Below, in pieces: positions 33,117 to 41,793 of a stretch of DNA of 64,000 nucleotides (the stretch's first letter is position 1; each line of letters starts with the position of its first letter). Under the pieces are notes generated by a model. That model worked only from the letters and a program-made list of their open reading frames with translations, searched no databases and was not told the DNA's origin. Source of the DNA: Allobosea psychrotolerans (GTDB lineage: Bacteria > Pseudomonadota > Alphaproteobacteria > Rhizobiales > Beijerinckiaceae); NCBI RefSeq assembly GCF_002917105.1, contig NZ_PQFZ01000009.1, positions 1 through 64,000 on the forward strand. Direction: 5' to 3'. Made by a program: the position numbers and the translations under genes.

Positions 33117-34343
33117 TCAGCCGCTATGGAGCACGCCGGCCTGCGCCAACTCGGCCAGGGCGTCCTCGGTCAGGCCGAGCCCTGCCAGGATCTCGCGGTT
33201 GTGCTCGCCCAGGCGCGGCGCCTTGGTGCGGATCGAACCCGGCGTGCCCAGCAGGCGCGGAACGACATGGTGCATGGGCAATTGGCCCATCTCCTCATCG
33301 GGATAATCGGCTACGAGTTCGCGGGCGATCACATGCGGATCGGCCATGATCTGCGGCGTGTCGTAGATCGGGCCGATCGTGACCTCGGCCTTCTCGAAGA
33401 AGGCGACGTTCTCGGCCTGGCTTCGCTGCGCGATGAAGGCGCCGATGATGGCGTCCAGCTCCTCGACATGGCGCAATCGGTCGGCATTGCTGCGGAAGCG
33501 GGGGTCCTCGATCAAGTCCGGCCGGCCGATCGCGCGGAAGAGCCGCTCGGTCATTTTCTGGATCGAGCCGGACAGGCTGACATAGGCGCCGTCGCTGCAG
33601 CGATAGGCATTGCGCGGGGCGGAGTTGGTCGAGCGGCTGCCGGTGCGCGGCTTGACCTTGCCGCTCAGGCGGTAATTCGCGGCTTGCGGGCTCAGGATCG
33701 CAAAGAGCGGGTCGAGCAACGGCAGGTCGACGACCTGGCCCTTGCCGCCATTGATCTCGACCTCGCGCAACGCGATCATCGCTGCCGAGACGCCATAGAG
33801 CCCGGCGATGCCGTCAGCGAGATACATCGGCGGCAGCACGGGCTCGCGATCGGCAAAGCCGTTGATCGCGGCGAAGCCCGAAGCGCCCTCGATGACCGTG
33901 CCGAAGCCGGGGCGCTGCGCATAAGGCCCGTCCTGCCCCCAGCCGGAAATGCGGATGATGACGAGGCTGGGATTGATCGCGAGCAGCGCTTGCGGCGAGA
34001 GCCCCATCTTCTCCAGCACGCCGGGCCGGAAGCTCTCGATCAGGACCTGGGCGCTCGGGACCAGGTCGCGGATCAGCGCGCAGGCGCGCGGGTCGCGCAG
34101 GTTGAGGCAGAGGCTCTTCTTGTTGCGCGCATAGACCTTCCAATGCGTCTCGACGCCCTCGGTCTTCCAGGCGCGCAAGGTGTCGCCCTCGGGCGGCTCG
34201 ACCTTGATGACCTCGGCGCCGAAATCGCCGAGCACCTGGGTCAGCACATTGCCGGCGAAGAGGCGTGACAGATCGAGGATGCGGATGCCGTCGAGGCTGC
34301 CTTTGGCAGCCGGCTCATAATCGCGGCGATGAAGTTCGCTCAT
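33117..34343 (-). CDS. Class III CoA-transferase (CaiB/BaiF family)
   Basis: A 408-aa family III CoA-transferase. The N-terminus has the hallmark GIRILDLSRLFAGNVLTQVL, DFGAEVIKVEPPEGDTLRAW and RDPRACALIRDLV; the catalytic Asp is expected in the RNKKSLCLNLRD-following region typical of the fold. GWGQDGPYAQRPGFG and the C-terminal PIYDTPQIMADPHVIAREL are further markers. It moves CoA from a donor such as succinyl-CoA to a carboxylate. The CitE-like lyase gene 3 nt upstream suggests the pair activates and cleaves a hydroxy-diacid (citramalate- or malate-like). Confidence 0.92.
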   Translation of the reverse strand: MSELHRRDYEPAAKGSLDGIRILDLSRLFAGNVLTQVLGDFGAEVIKVEPPEGDTLRAWKTEGVETHWKVYARNKKSLCLNLRDPRACALIRDLVPSAQVLIESFRPGVLEKMGLSPQALLAINPSLVIIRISGWGQDGPYAQRPGFGTVIEGASGFAAINGFADREPVLPPMYLADGIAGLYGVSAAMIALREVEINGGKGQVVDLPLLDPLFAILSPQAANYRLSGKVKPRTGSRSTNSAPRNAYRCSDGAYVSLSGSIQKMTERLFRAIGRPDLIEDPRFRSNADRLRHVEELDAIIGAFIAQRSQAENVAFFEKAEVTIGPIYDTPQIMADPHVIARELVADYPDEEMGQLPMHHVVPRLLGTPGSIRTKAPRLGEHNREILAGLGLTEDALAELAQAGVLHSG

Positions 34344-34346
34344 GTC

Positions 34347-35231
34347 TCAGATGTCCGGACTGGTTTGCGCTTGCTCGGCCGCATCGGCCAGGGCGACGAT
34401 GGCGCGGGCGCGGATCAGGAAGGGCGCATCGATCATCTGGCCATCGACCAGATAGGCGCCGACGCCTTTGGCTTGCGCCTCCTCGGCTGCCGCCAGGATC
34501 GTCCGGGCGCGGGCGATCTCGGCGGCCGCAGGCATGAAGCTCTCATTGGCGATCGCGATCTGGCTCGGATGAATGCAGCTCTTGCCGGCGAAGCCATGGC
34601 GCCGGGCCGCCGCGCATTCGGCGCGATATCCGTCGGGGTCATTGACCGCGCCGAAGGCGCCGTCATAGGCCGCAACGCCCGCTTCGGCGGCGGCGAGGCG
34701 GACGGCGATGCGGATATGCGCCAGCGCCGCCTCGTCGCGCCGGTCGATCCCGGTCGGTTCGAGCAGATCGGCATAGCCGATCTGAAGCCCGGCGACGCGG
34801 GGATGGGCTGTTGCGAGCTCGGCCGCCCGGCGCAAGGCCTTCGGCGTCTCGATATTGACCAGCAGCCCGGTGGGCTCGCCACGACCGGCCGCAGCGTCAA
34901 GCGTGTCGAGCAGCAGGGCAGCCTGCCGCACCGTCTCGGCATCCTCGACCATCGGCAGATTGACGAGGTGCACGCCGGGCATGACCATCGCCGCCATATC
35001 CGCCTGGAAATGACGGGTGCCGAGCGCATTGACGCGGACGACAACCGTCTTGCCGCGCAAGGCCTCGGGAGCGCGCAGGAACGCCGCGAGCTGGGCCCGG
35101 GCCTCGTCCTTGCGCTCCTCGGCGACGGCATCCTCCAGATCGAAGGACAGCGAATCCGCGGCCGAGGCGGCCGCCTTGGCGAAGAGCTCCGGCCGCGAGC
35201 CGGGGACGAAGAGCTTGCTGCGCATCAGCAT
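34347..35231 (-). CDS. CitE-like CoA ester lyase (HpcH/HpaI family)
   Basis: A 294-aa CoA ester lyase. It has RSKLFVPGSRPELFAKAAAS, SLSFDLEDAVAEERKDEAR (metal-binding acidic residues), VVRVNALGTRHFQADMAAMV, IETPKALRRAAELA and GFAGKSCIHPSQIAIANESF. Relatives are citrate lyase beta, (3S)-malyl-CoA and citramalyl-CoA lyases, which split hydroxyacyl-CoA into acetyl-CoA plus a 2-oxoacid. It is translated just ahead of the CoA-transferase and follows the ABC transporter genes, fitting uptake, activation and cleavage of a dicarboxylate. Confidence 0.92.
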   Translation of the reverse strand: MLMRSKLFVPGSRPELFAKAAASAADSLSFDLEDAVAEERKDEARAQLAAFLRAPEALRGKTVVVRVNALGTRHFQADMAAMVMPGVHLVNLPMVEDAETVRQAALLLDTLDAAAGRGEPTGLLVNIETPKALRRAAELATAHPRVAGLQIGYADLLEPTGIDRRDEAALAHIRIAVRLAAAEAGVAAYDGAFGAVNDPDGYRAECAAARRHGFAGKSCIHPSQIAIANESFMPAAAEIARARTILAAAEEAQAKGVGAYLVDGQMIDAPFLIRARAIVALADAAEQAQTSPDI

Positions 35232-35240
35232 GACGATGAT

Positions 35241-35276
35241 CCCTTGTTCAAAGCGGGTCCCTTGTTCAAAGCGCCT
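35241..35276. repeat. Two tandem 18-bp direct repeats
   Basis: CCCTTGTTCAAAGCG occurs at 35241-35255 and again at 35259-35273 (18-bp period). The repeat spans the stop codon of the ATPase gene. Confidence 0.7.
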
Positions 35277-36342
35277 GGGGGCCGTTCTGGAAGATCATGA
35301 TCGCCTCCGGCGGGATGCGGACCAGCACCTCGGGAGAGCTCACCGCCCGGCTGGTCTGGACCCGCAGCCTGAAGCCTTGCCCGGCCATTTCGTGCTCATG
35401 GACCGAGCCGAGATAGGCGCTGTGCGTGATCCGCGCCCCGAGCACATTCGCACCGGGAGCATCGGTCAGTTCGATTCGCTCGGGCCTGATGGCCAGGACG
35501 AGCTTGCCGCTAACCGCGTCGGGGCAGGAGCTGGCGACGAGCTGCGTGCCGTCGCCGAGCCGCAATTGCGCCTGCCCGGCGGAGCGGCCGACAAGCTCCG
35601 CCTCGATGAAATTGGCCGAGCCGATGAAGTCGGCGACGAAGGCATTGGCCGGGCGCTCATAGATGTCGGTGGGCGTACCCAGTTGCTGGATCTTGCCCAT
35701 GCTCATCACCGCGATGCGATCGGACACCGCGAGCGCCTCCGACTGGTCGTGAGTGACGTAGATCGTCGTGACGTTGAGGCGCTCCTGCAATTCGCGCAGC
35801 CAGATTCGGGCCCGCTCGCGCAGTTTGGCGTCGAGATTGGACAAGGGCTCGTCCAGCAACAGCAGCCGCGGCCGGTAGACCAAGGCGCGCGCCAGCGCGA
35901 CGCGCTGCTGCTGGCCGCCGGAGAGCTCGAAGGGATAGCGCTCGGCATATTTGCCCATCTCGACGAGCTCGAGCCCTTCCTTGATGCGGCTGTCGCGCTC
36001 GGCGCGCCCGACCTTGCGCAGCTCCAGCGGGAAGGAGAGGTTCTCGGCGACCGTCTTGTGCGGCCAGAGCGCGTAGCTCTGGAAGACGAGGCCGATATTG
36101 CGCGCCTCCGGCGGCACGGCGATGCCCCTGGCGCCGTCGAAGAAGACCTTGTCGCCGATGCGGATCGTGCCGGAGGTCGCTTCATTCAGGCCCGAGATCG
36201 CAAACAATGTCGTCGATTTGCCGCAGCCGGAGGGGCCGAGCAGCGTCAGGAACTCGCCGGAGGGGACGGTGAGCGAGATGTCGTCGACGGCGTTGACGTT
36301 GCCATAGGCGATGGTGAGACGGTCGAGAACGAGATCAGCCAT
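35266..36342 (-). CDS. ABC transporter ATP-binding protein (PotA/FbpC-like)
   Basis: A 358-aa ATPase of the iron/polyamine/2-aminoethylphosphonate import class. Walker A is LLGPSGCGKSTTLFAISG, signature LSGGQQQRVALARALV, Walker B RLLLLDEPLSNLD, followed by the H-loop YVTHDQSEAL and a C-terminal TOBE domain. It overlaps the permease gene by 8 nt, and the binding protein follows upstream, so this is a complete binding-protein-dependent importer. The substrate is not evident. Its final codons fall in a tandem duplication. Confidence 0.93.
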   Translation of the reverse strand: MADLVLDRLTIAYGNVNAVDDISLTVPSGEFLTLLGPSGCGKSTTLFAISGLNEATSGTIRIGDKVFFDGARGIAVPPEARNIGLVFQSYALWPHKTVAENLSFPLELRKVGRAERDSRIKEGLELVEMGKYAERYPFELSGGQQQRVALARALVYRPRLLLLDEPLSNLDAKLRERARIWLRELQERLNVTTIYVTHDQSEALAVSDRIAVMSMGKIQQLGTPTDIYERPANAFVADFIGSANFIEAELVGRSAGQAQLRLGDGTQLVASSCPDAVSGKLVLAIRPERIELTDAPGANVLGARITHSAYLGSVHEHEMAGQGFRLRVQTSRAVSSPEVLVRIPPEAIMIFQNGPQAL

Positions 36343-38113
36343 AGATTTTGGCTCCCAGGACGCGGCGTGCGACGAGCACGAAGATGGCGGTGATGACGAC
36401 CTGGATGGTCGCGAGAGCCGAGACGGGGCCGTTATCGCCCTGGGCCCAGAGCTGCAGCATCGTCGTGCCGATGATCTCGGAGCCCGGCTGGAACAGGAAG
36501 ACGGCCGTCACATACTCCTTGAAGAAGTGGATGAAGAGCAGCGCGAAGGTCGAGAACAGCGCCGGCTTGAGCAGCGGTGCGATGATCCGCGTCACGGTCG
36601 TCCACCAGTCGGCGCCGGAGATGCGGGCGCCGCGATCGAGCTCGTCGCCGATCTGGGCCAGCGCCGGCGCGATCGTGCCGAAGCCGACCGGGATGTAGCG
36701 CACCATGAAGGCGAGGATCAGGATCCAGATCGTGCCGCGGATCGCATCGAGCCCCGGCACCCAGATCACCGCGTAGAAGAAGCCGAGGCCGGCGATGATG
36801 CCGGGCAGCGAGCGCGGGAACAGCGCGATATATTCCAGCGGGCGCGCACCCTTGAACTCGGAACGGCGCGAGACCAGCGTGATGATCGCGACCAGGACGG
36901 TGCCGATGACGCCGCCGATCAGCGAGATCAGCACCGAATTGCCGATCGAGCGCATATAGTTCGGCGTCTGCAGGATCAGGTCGAAATTCTTCGTCGTCAG
37001 CAGCGTCCAGAACGGCACGAGCGGGGTCAGGAAGCTGACGCTCGCACGCATCAGCGTGCCGGCGAAGACAAGGACGATGGTGAAGAAGACATAGGCGAAC
37101 ACCGCCGCGAAGACGAACCAGCGCCAGCGGCCGAGATCAAGCAGAGCAGGCCGGCTCGCCTTGCCGCGCACGGTGACGAAGCGGTTGCTGCCGACCATGA
37201 GGCGGCCCTGGAGCCAGACCAGGAAGGCAACGATCGCCAGCAGGATCAGCGCGGCAGCGCCGACGATGCCGTAATCGGGCTGGACGGCGGCGTTGATGCC
37301 CTTGTCATAGAGGAAGCTGGTGATGGTCTCGATCTTGTTGGGAGCGCCGAACAAAAGCGGGATCGAGAGCATCTCGATCGCGACGACGAAGTTCAGCACG
37401 GTCGAATAGATCAGGGCCGGGCGCATCATCGGCACGGTGACGCTCCACAGCGCTCGGAACGGACCGGCGCCGACCGAGCGCGCGGCAGCCTCGAGCTGCG
37501 CATCGGCCTTGCTGACGGCGCCCAGGCACATGAGATAGGCGAGCGGCGCCTGCGACAGCCCGGCGACGACGCCCATGCCGGAGAGGGAATAGAGATCCCA
37601 CGGCGTCACACCGGTCCAGCTGCGCACCGCGAGCGTGACGTAGCCCGAGGGGCCGTACATGGTGAGCCAGCCGAAGGCGATGACGAGATGGCTGACGAAG
37701 AGCGGCCAGACCAGGACCTCGCCGAGCCAGCCCCGGCCCGGCAGATTGGTGCGCCCGATCACGACGGCAGCGAGCGCCCCGAAGACCTGGGCGAAGATGG
37801 TGGAGAGAACCGCGAAGATCACCGTGTTGAGCGCGATCTCGCCGATGCCGGCCTCGGTGACGAGGCGGCCGAAATTGGCCGCGGTCAGCGTGGCCGAAGC
37901 GTCATAGAGCGGCTTGTTCAGAAAAGCCTGCATCGCGATCGGCGCGATCGGCCCGATGACGAGCAGCGTCGTCAGCGCGGCGACGCTCCAGAAGATCAGG
38001 CGCGAACGGTCGAAGCCCGTTCGCTCGAGGGCGGCATCCATGATGGGGCGAACCTTGTGATCGGCAACCTTGCGGTCGGCAACCTTGTGATCGGAGAGTG
38101 TGGCCGCAGCCAC
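36335..38113 (-). CDS. ABC transporter permease, duplicated FbpB-type
   Basis: A 592-aa permease with two binding-protein-dependent transport domains in tandem and about 12 helices. EAA-type loops occur in both halves (GAVSKADAQLEAAARSVGAG and APALAQIGDELDRGARISGA). This fused FbpB/CysT-like layout is usual for iron(III), thiamine or phosphonate importers. The cytoplasmic N-terminus contains a triplicated pentapeptide (DHKVA, DRKVA, DHKV) encoded by 15-bp tandem repeats at 38051-38095, upstream of the first helix and unlikely to affect transport. Confidence 0.92.
   Translation of the reverse strand: MAAATLSDHKVADRKVADHKVRPIMDAALERTGFDRSRLIFWSVAALTTLLVIGPIAPIAMQAFLNKPLYDASATLTAANFGRLVTEAGIGEIALNTVIFAVLSTIFAQVFGALAAVVIGRTNLPGRGWLGEVLVWPLFVSHLVIAFGWLTMYGPSGYVTLAVRSWTGVTPWDLYSLSGMGVVAGLSQAPLAYLMCLGAVSKADAQLEAAARSVGAGPFRALWSVTVPMMRPALIYSTVLNFVVAIEMLSIPLLFGAPNKIETITSFLYDKGINAAVQPDYGIVGAAALILLAIVAFLVWLQGRLMVGSNRFVTVRGKASRPALLDLGRWRWFVFAAVFAYVFFTIVLVFAGTLMRASVSFLTPLVPFWTLLTTKNFDLILQTPNYMRSIGNSVLISLIGGVIGTVLVAIITLVSRRSEFKGARPLEYIALFPRSLPGIIAGLGFFYAVIWVPGLDAIRGTIWILILAFMVRYIPVGFGTIAPALAQIGDELDRGARISGADWWTTVTRIIAPLLKPALFSTFALLFIHFFKEYVTAVFLFQPGSEIIGTTMLQLWAQGDNGPVSALATIQVVITAIFVLVARRVLGAKIYG
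38051..38095 (-). repeat. Three tandem 15-bp repeats inside the permease gene
   Basis: AACCTTGTGATCGGC, AACCTTGCGGTCGGC and AACCTTGTGATCGGA follow each other directly, in frame, encoding a repeated DHKVA-type pentapeptide on the minus strand. Confidence 0.85.
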
Positions 38114-38140
38114 CGGGGCGGCTGCGGCGTGCGGACGGCC

Positions 38141-39250
38141 TCAGCGGCCCTGCATGGCGGCGTTCCATTTCTCGACGAAGGGCTTGGCCTCATCGATCAG
38201 CGCCTTGCCGAAGCCGACGACGATCATGTTCTTTTCGCCGACCTTCTGAGCGATGCCCTGATAGGTGTAGCGGACCTCACTCTCCGCCACGTCCTCGCGA
38301 TAGGGCACGAGACCGCCCTTGCCGAGCAGGGTCTGGCCCTTGTTGCTGAGCAGGAAATCGAGAAACAGCTTGGCGGAATTGATGTTGGCCGCCTGCTTGG
38401 GAATGCCCATGCCGCGCAGCATCACCGGCGTGCCGTCATCGGGGAAGGCGAAGCCGAGGATCTTGCCGCCCGGTTCGTCGAGGCGCGGGAAGATGGTGAT
38501 GCCGGAGACCGCGATGCCGACGACATATTCGCCGGCCGCGATCTTCTCGTTCATCGGCCCGCCCGAGACCTCTCCGCGGATCATCGGCCCGATCGTGCGC
38601 AAGGCCGTCCAGCCGGCATCGCCCTTCTCGTGCAAGGTCTGCCACCAGGCCGCGAGGCCGAAGGAGTTGCGCGCCGCGTCATAGGTGGTGATCCGGCCCT
38701 TGTAGGTTCCGGGATCGGCCGCGGCCATCTTGGCGAGCGAGGCGAGGCCGGTCGGCCGCTGGCCCTCCTTCAGGAGAGCCGTGTTATAGGTCAGGACCAG
38801 CGGATCGGACGAGGCCACGAACACGCCGGGATAGGGCTTGCCGAAGGCGGGCAGTTTCTCGGCCTCGGGGCTCCTGTAGTCGAGCATGCGCCCGTCCAGG
38901 CCATAGGCGGCCCAGCGGTCATTGGCGCCGGAGACCAGCAGATCGGCCGTGCGCGCGCCGCTGCCGGCCTCGGCCTCCCAGCGCGAATGCACGGTGCCCG
39001 AACCGAGATCGAGCGTCTCGACCTTGATCCAGGGATAGCTCTGGCGGAAGCCGTCGAGCACCGGCTTCCAGTTGTTGTTCGCCATGTTGGAATAGATGAC
39101 GAGCCCGTTTTCCTTGCGCGACGCCTCGATCGTCGCGCCGTAGTCGGCGGGGTAATAGCTCGGCGTGGCAGGCGCCTGCGCCGAGCCGATGCCGGGCGAG
39201 GCCACCAGCGCGGCGGCAGCGAGCAAGCTAGTCAGAAGGCCCTTGATCAC
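38141..39250 (-). CDS. ABC transporter substrate-binding protein (Fe3+/AEP-type, SBP_bac_1/8)
   Basis: A 369-aa periplasmic binding protein. The signal peptide is IKGLLTSLLAAAALVASPGI. The mature part has ENGLVIYSNMANNNWKPVLD, WIKVETLDLGSGTVHSRWEA, GRITTYDAARNSFGLAAWW and NSAKLFLDFLLSNKGQTLL, characteristic of FbpA-like binding proteins. GTG at 39250, with GGGAGA upstream, is chosen over an upstream ATG at 39298 inside the IclR gene; the signal peptide then has normal length. It overlaps the IclR gene by 23 nt. Confidence 0.9.
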   Translation of the reverse strand: MIKGLLTSLLAAAALVASPGIGSAQAPATPSYYPADYGATIEASRKENGLVIYSNMANNNWKPVLDGFRQSYPWIKVETLDLGSGTVHSRWEAEAGSGARTADLLVSGANDRWAAYGLDGRMLDYRSPEAEKLPAFGKPYPGVFVASSDPLVLTYNTALLKEGQRPTGLASLAKMAAADPGTYKGRITTYDAARNSFGLAAWWQTLHEKGDAGWTALRTIGPMIRGEVSGGPMNEKIAAGEYVVGIAVSGITIFPRLDEPGGKILGFAFPDDGTPVMLRGMGIPKQAANINSAKLFLDFLLSNKGQTLLGKGGLVPYREDVAESEVRYTYQGIAQKVGEKNMIVVGFGKALIDEAKPFVEKWNAAMQGR

Positions 39251-40007
39251 GGTCGTTTCTCCCTGTGTTTTTCGCAAAGGACGCCGAGCGCTTCGCAAGC
39301 TCGTGGCTTGCCTGCGCGGCGGCGGCGATGGTCAGCGCCTTCAGGCGCTCTTGGTCTTGCGCGATCCGCTCACGCGGTCCCGAGATGTTGAGGGCGGCGA
39401 CGACCCTGCCGTCCTGCGACAGGATCGGCGCCGCAATTCCGGCTGCGCCTTCGACGACGCCCTTGAGATTGACGAAGGCGCCGTCGCGCTGGGCGGCTTC
39501 GACATGCGCCCGCACGGTTGACGCCGTCGCCTCATCGAGCCCGGCGAGATAGGCCTCGCGCTCGCCTTGGCTCATTCCAGCCAAGAGGACGATGCCGCTG
39601 GCGACTTCGTGCAGGGTGCGCGCATGCGAGATATCCCGGTCGTAGCGGATCTCGCGCATGGGCAGGAGCTTGTTGAGGTAACGGACCTTGCCTTCGGTCA
39701 GGATGGCGATGAAGCCCGACTCGCGCGCGGCGTCGACGGCTTCACGCAGGACGGGTTCGACGACCCGCAGGATCGTGCCCCAGCCCTGCTGCCCGGGAGA
39801 AGGCTCGCCCGGCAGGCGGATGAGCACATAAAGCCCGTCGGGCTGCCGCAGCACATAGCCGGCCGAAACCAGCGAGCGCAGCAGCAGCAGGGCGCTGCTC
39901 TTGGGCACCGCCATCGCCTGCGTGATCTCGGCAAGCGTCGCCGGCTCGTAGCGGCGCGCCAGCCATTCGATGAATTCGAGGATGCGCTCGGCGCCTCGCC
40001 CACTCAT
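39228..40007 (-). CDS. IclR family transcriptional regulator
   Basis: A 259-aa IclR regulator. The N-terminal winged helix has RILEFIEWLARRYEPATLAE and AVPKSSALLLLRSLVSAGYV. The C-terminal GAF-like effector domain has ARTLHEVASGIVLLAG and NLKGVVEGAAGIAAPILSQD / VAALNISGP. It heads the leftward run of transporter and catabolic genes (39250 to 30459) and overlaps the binding-protein gene, so it probably controls the whole unit in response to a pathway acid. A small inverted repeat at 40025-40042 is a candidate operator. Confidence 0.92.
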   Translation of the reverse strand: MSGRGAERILEFIEWLARRYEPATLAEITQAMAVPKSSALLLLRSLVSAGYVLRQPDGLYVLIRLPGEPSPGQQGWGTILRVVEPVLREAVDAARESGFIAILTEGKVRYLNKLLPMREIRYDRDISHARTLHEVASGIVLLAGMSQGEREAYLAGLDEATASTVRAHVEAAQRDGAFVNLKGVVEGAAGIAAPILSQDGRVVAALNISGPRERIAQDQERLKALTIAAAAQASHELAKRSASFAKNTGRNDRDQGPSD

Positions 40008-40024
40008 CTGTCGCCTCGTCCCAT

Positions 40025-40042
40025 CGTTCAGTATTTTGAACG
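40025..40042 (-). promoter_or_regulatory. Candidate IclR operator
   Basis: Inverted repeat CGTTCA (40025-40030), GTATTT, TGAACG (40037-40042), 18 bases upstream of the IclR start, inside an A+T-rich stretch that probably holds the promoter. The assignment is by position only. Confidence 0.5.
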
Positions 40043-40239
40043 TGTTTTATTTTATGAATGAGGCATAGCGCCCTGATGCCGGGGCTGTCAAACCCCGCGA
40101 GATCGGAAGCGCCTCGGTTGCCGGCGTGGCGCAGGGCGTCTTCTCGGCCTTGTCGTCCTGGTTGTGGGAACGCGCATGATCGTGAGGGCTTTGAGCGCCC
40201 CATCGCGATGTCACAGGCCTGCAGGCCAGCGAGAAGCGC

Positions 40240-40268
40240 GCTAGACGAGACGTTTCGTCTCGTCTAGC
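40240..40268 (+). promoter_or_regulatory. Perfect palindrome, candidate TetR operator
   Basis: GCTAGACGAGACG (40240-40252), TTT, CGTCTCGTCTAGC (40256-40268): 13-bp perfect arms ending 8 bases before the TetR start. Autorepression by the TetR protein would be usual. Confidence 0.75.
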
Positions 40269-40276
40269 CTTGGCTC

Positions 40277-40906
40277 ATGACCTCCGCCGCCGTCACCGCT
40301 CCCCGCCGATCGGCACAGTCCCATGAGGCCGTGCTTGCGGCCGCAGCCGAGATCGCTGGCCGGCGCGGCTATGGCCTTGCTCGGATCGAGGACATCGCCG
40401 CGCAGGCTGGCGTCGGCAAGCAGACGATCTATCGCTGGTGGCCCAACAAGGCCGCGCTCTTCATCGAGGTCTATGGCAGGCTCGTCCCTACCGGCCTTGG
40501 GGCCGAGAATGCGGGCAGCCTGGCCAACGACCTCACGAGGCTCCTGCAGCGACTATCGGCGTTGTATGCGGACACGCCTGCCGGCAACATCCTCTCCGGG
40601 CTGATCGCCGAAGCCCAGACCGATCCCCGCCTCGCCAGCCAATTGCACGACGCCTATGTCGCGCCGCGCCGCGAGATTCTGCGCTCCATCCTGAAGCGGG
40701 CCGCCGCGCGCGGGGACATCGCCTTTCCCGACAATGCCGACTTCGTCATCGATCTGTTCTCGGGCGCCGTCTGGTTCCGGATCCTGCTCGGCACGCGCCG
40801 GCTGGACCCGGCATTCATACAGCAGCTCGTCGATGCGCTGCTGCGCATGGTCCAGCGCGCTGAGCCTGCCCCGGCGATGCTGGCGGATATCCAGGCGAAG
40901 GATTGA
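40277..40906 (+). CDS. TetR family transcriptional regulator
   Basis: A 209-aa TetR regulator. The DNA-binding domain spans about 14-60 (SHEAVLAAAAEIAGRRGYGL, IEDIAAQAGVGKQTIYRWWP). The C-terminal ligand domain (TetR_C-type) has FVIDLFSGAVWFRILLGTRR. The ATG lies 8 bases after a perfect palindrome that overlaps the likely promoter. The next gene, an AraC regulator, starts 18 nt after its stop, so the two are probably co-transcribed. Targets unknown; the nearby MHS transporter is a possibility. Confidence 0.92.
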   Translation: MTSAAVTAPRRSAQSHEAVLAAAAEIAGRRGYGLARIEDIAAQAGVGKQTIYRWWPNKAALFIEVYGRLVPTGLGAENAGSLANDLTRLLQRLSALYADTPAGNILSGLIAEAQTDPRLASQLHDAYVAPRREILRSILKRAAARGDIAFPDNADFVIDLFSGAVWFRILLGTRRLDPAFIQQLVDALLRMVQRAEPAPAMLADIQAKD

Positions 40907-40924
40907 TCAGGGAGGGTTTGTGCC

Positions 40925-41755
40925 ATGGCGCGCATCGATCCGCTCAATGTAACCCATTACTGGCGGGACCAGCGCCTGGATGGCCTGAGCCTGATGCGCG
41001 CCGACTTCCGGACGCAGCACTACGCCCCGCATCGCCACGAGGCTTTCGTCATCGCCGCAACCGAGTTCGGCGGCTCCGTCTTCAGGAGCAGGGGGCTTGT
41101 CGAGCAGGCGAGCGCCTCCACCTTGCTGGCCTTCAACCCCGCCGAGCCGCATTCGGGCGGGATGGGAGCGAGCCGGAGATGGCGCTACCGCTCGCTCTAT
41201 CTCGAGCAAGCGGCGATCGACGCCGTGGCGCGAGGGCTCGGCATCCAAGCGGTGCCCTATTTCACCCGCAACCTGCTCCCCGATCTCGACCTCATCTCGC
41301 GCTTCCTCCTGCTGCACGGCGTGCTTCAGGATGGGCGCGACGTGCTCCGGGCCAATGAGCTGATGATCTCGACCTTCGCGCTGCTGTTTACGCGCCATGG
41401 CAGCGGCGGCGGCCGCATCGAGCCCGCACCGCGCGATCGCGCCCGGCTGAAGACGGCCCTCGACATGATCCGGGCGCGGCTGAACGAGGCCCTGTCCCTG
41501 TCCGACCTCAGCCAGACGCTGGCGCTGACCCAGTATCAGGTCATCAGCCTGTTCAAGCGGACGACGGGGCTGACACCCCATGCCTATGTCACGCAGCTTC
41601 GCCTGGACGTGGCTTGCCGCCGCCTCGCCCAAGGCGCTGGTATCGCCGATGTCGCGGTCGATTGCGGCTTCTACGATCAGAGCGCCCTGACCCGGCATTT
41701 CAAGCGCTGCTTCGGCCTGACCCCGCTGCAATTCGCCGCTGCGACCCGCAGCTGA
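40925..41755 (+). CDS. AraC family transcriptional regulator
   Basis: A 276-aa AraC regulator. The N-terminal cupin-like domain (about 15-150) has YAPHRHEAFVIAATEFGGSV and LAFNPAEPHSGGMGASRRWR. Two C-terminal helix-turn-helix motifs follow: LSDLSQTLALTQYQVISLFK and GIADVAVDCGFYDQSALTRH, ending FKRCFGLTPLQF. GGGAGG precedes the ATG. It is convergent with the MHS transporter gene, and the pair may form a regulator-transporter unit for an acylated amino acid, but this is inference. Confidence 0.92.
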   Translation: MARIDPLNVTHYWRDQRLDGLSLMRADFRTQHYAPHRHEAFVIAATEFGGSVFRSRGLVEQASASTLLAFNPAEPHSGGMGASRRWRYRSLYLEQAAIDAVARGLGIQAVPYFTRNLLPDLDLISRFLLLHGVLQDGRDVLRANELMISTFALLFTRHGSGGGRIEPAPRDRARLKTALDMIRARLNEALSLSDLSQTLALTQYQVISLFKRTTGLTPHAYVTQLRLDVACRRLAQGAGIADVAVDCGFYDQSALTRHFKRCFGLTPLQFAAATRS

Positions 41756-41793
41756 ATGGGCCGGGAGGCTCGCCCCTCGGCCCTTGATCGATA

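Noticed and set aside
36311-39391. 1026-codon plus-strand frame opposite the ABC permease and binding-protein genes
   Set aside because: Product is a monotonous Arg/Asp/Gly/His-rich sequence typical of antisense GC-rich DNA, while the minus strand holds clear ABC transporter genes.
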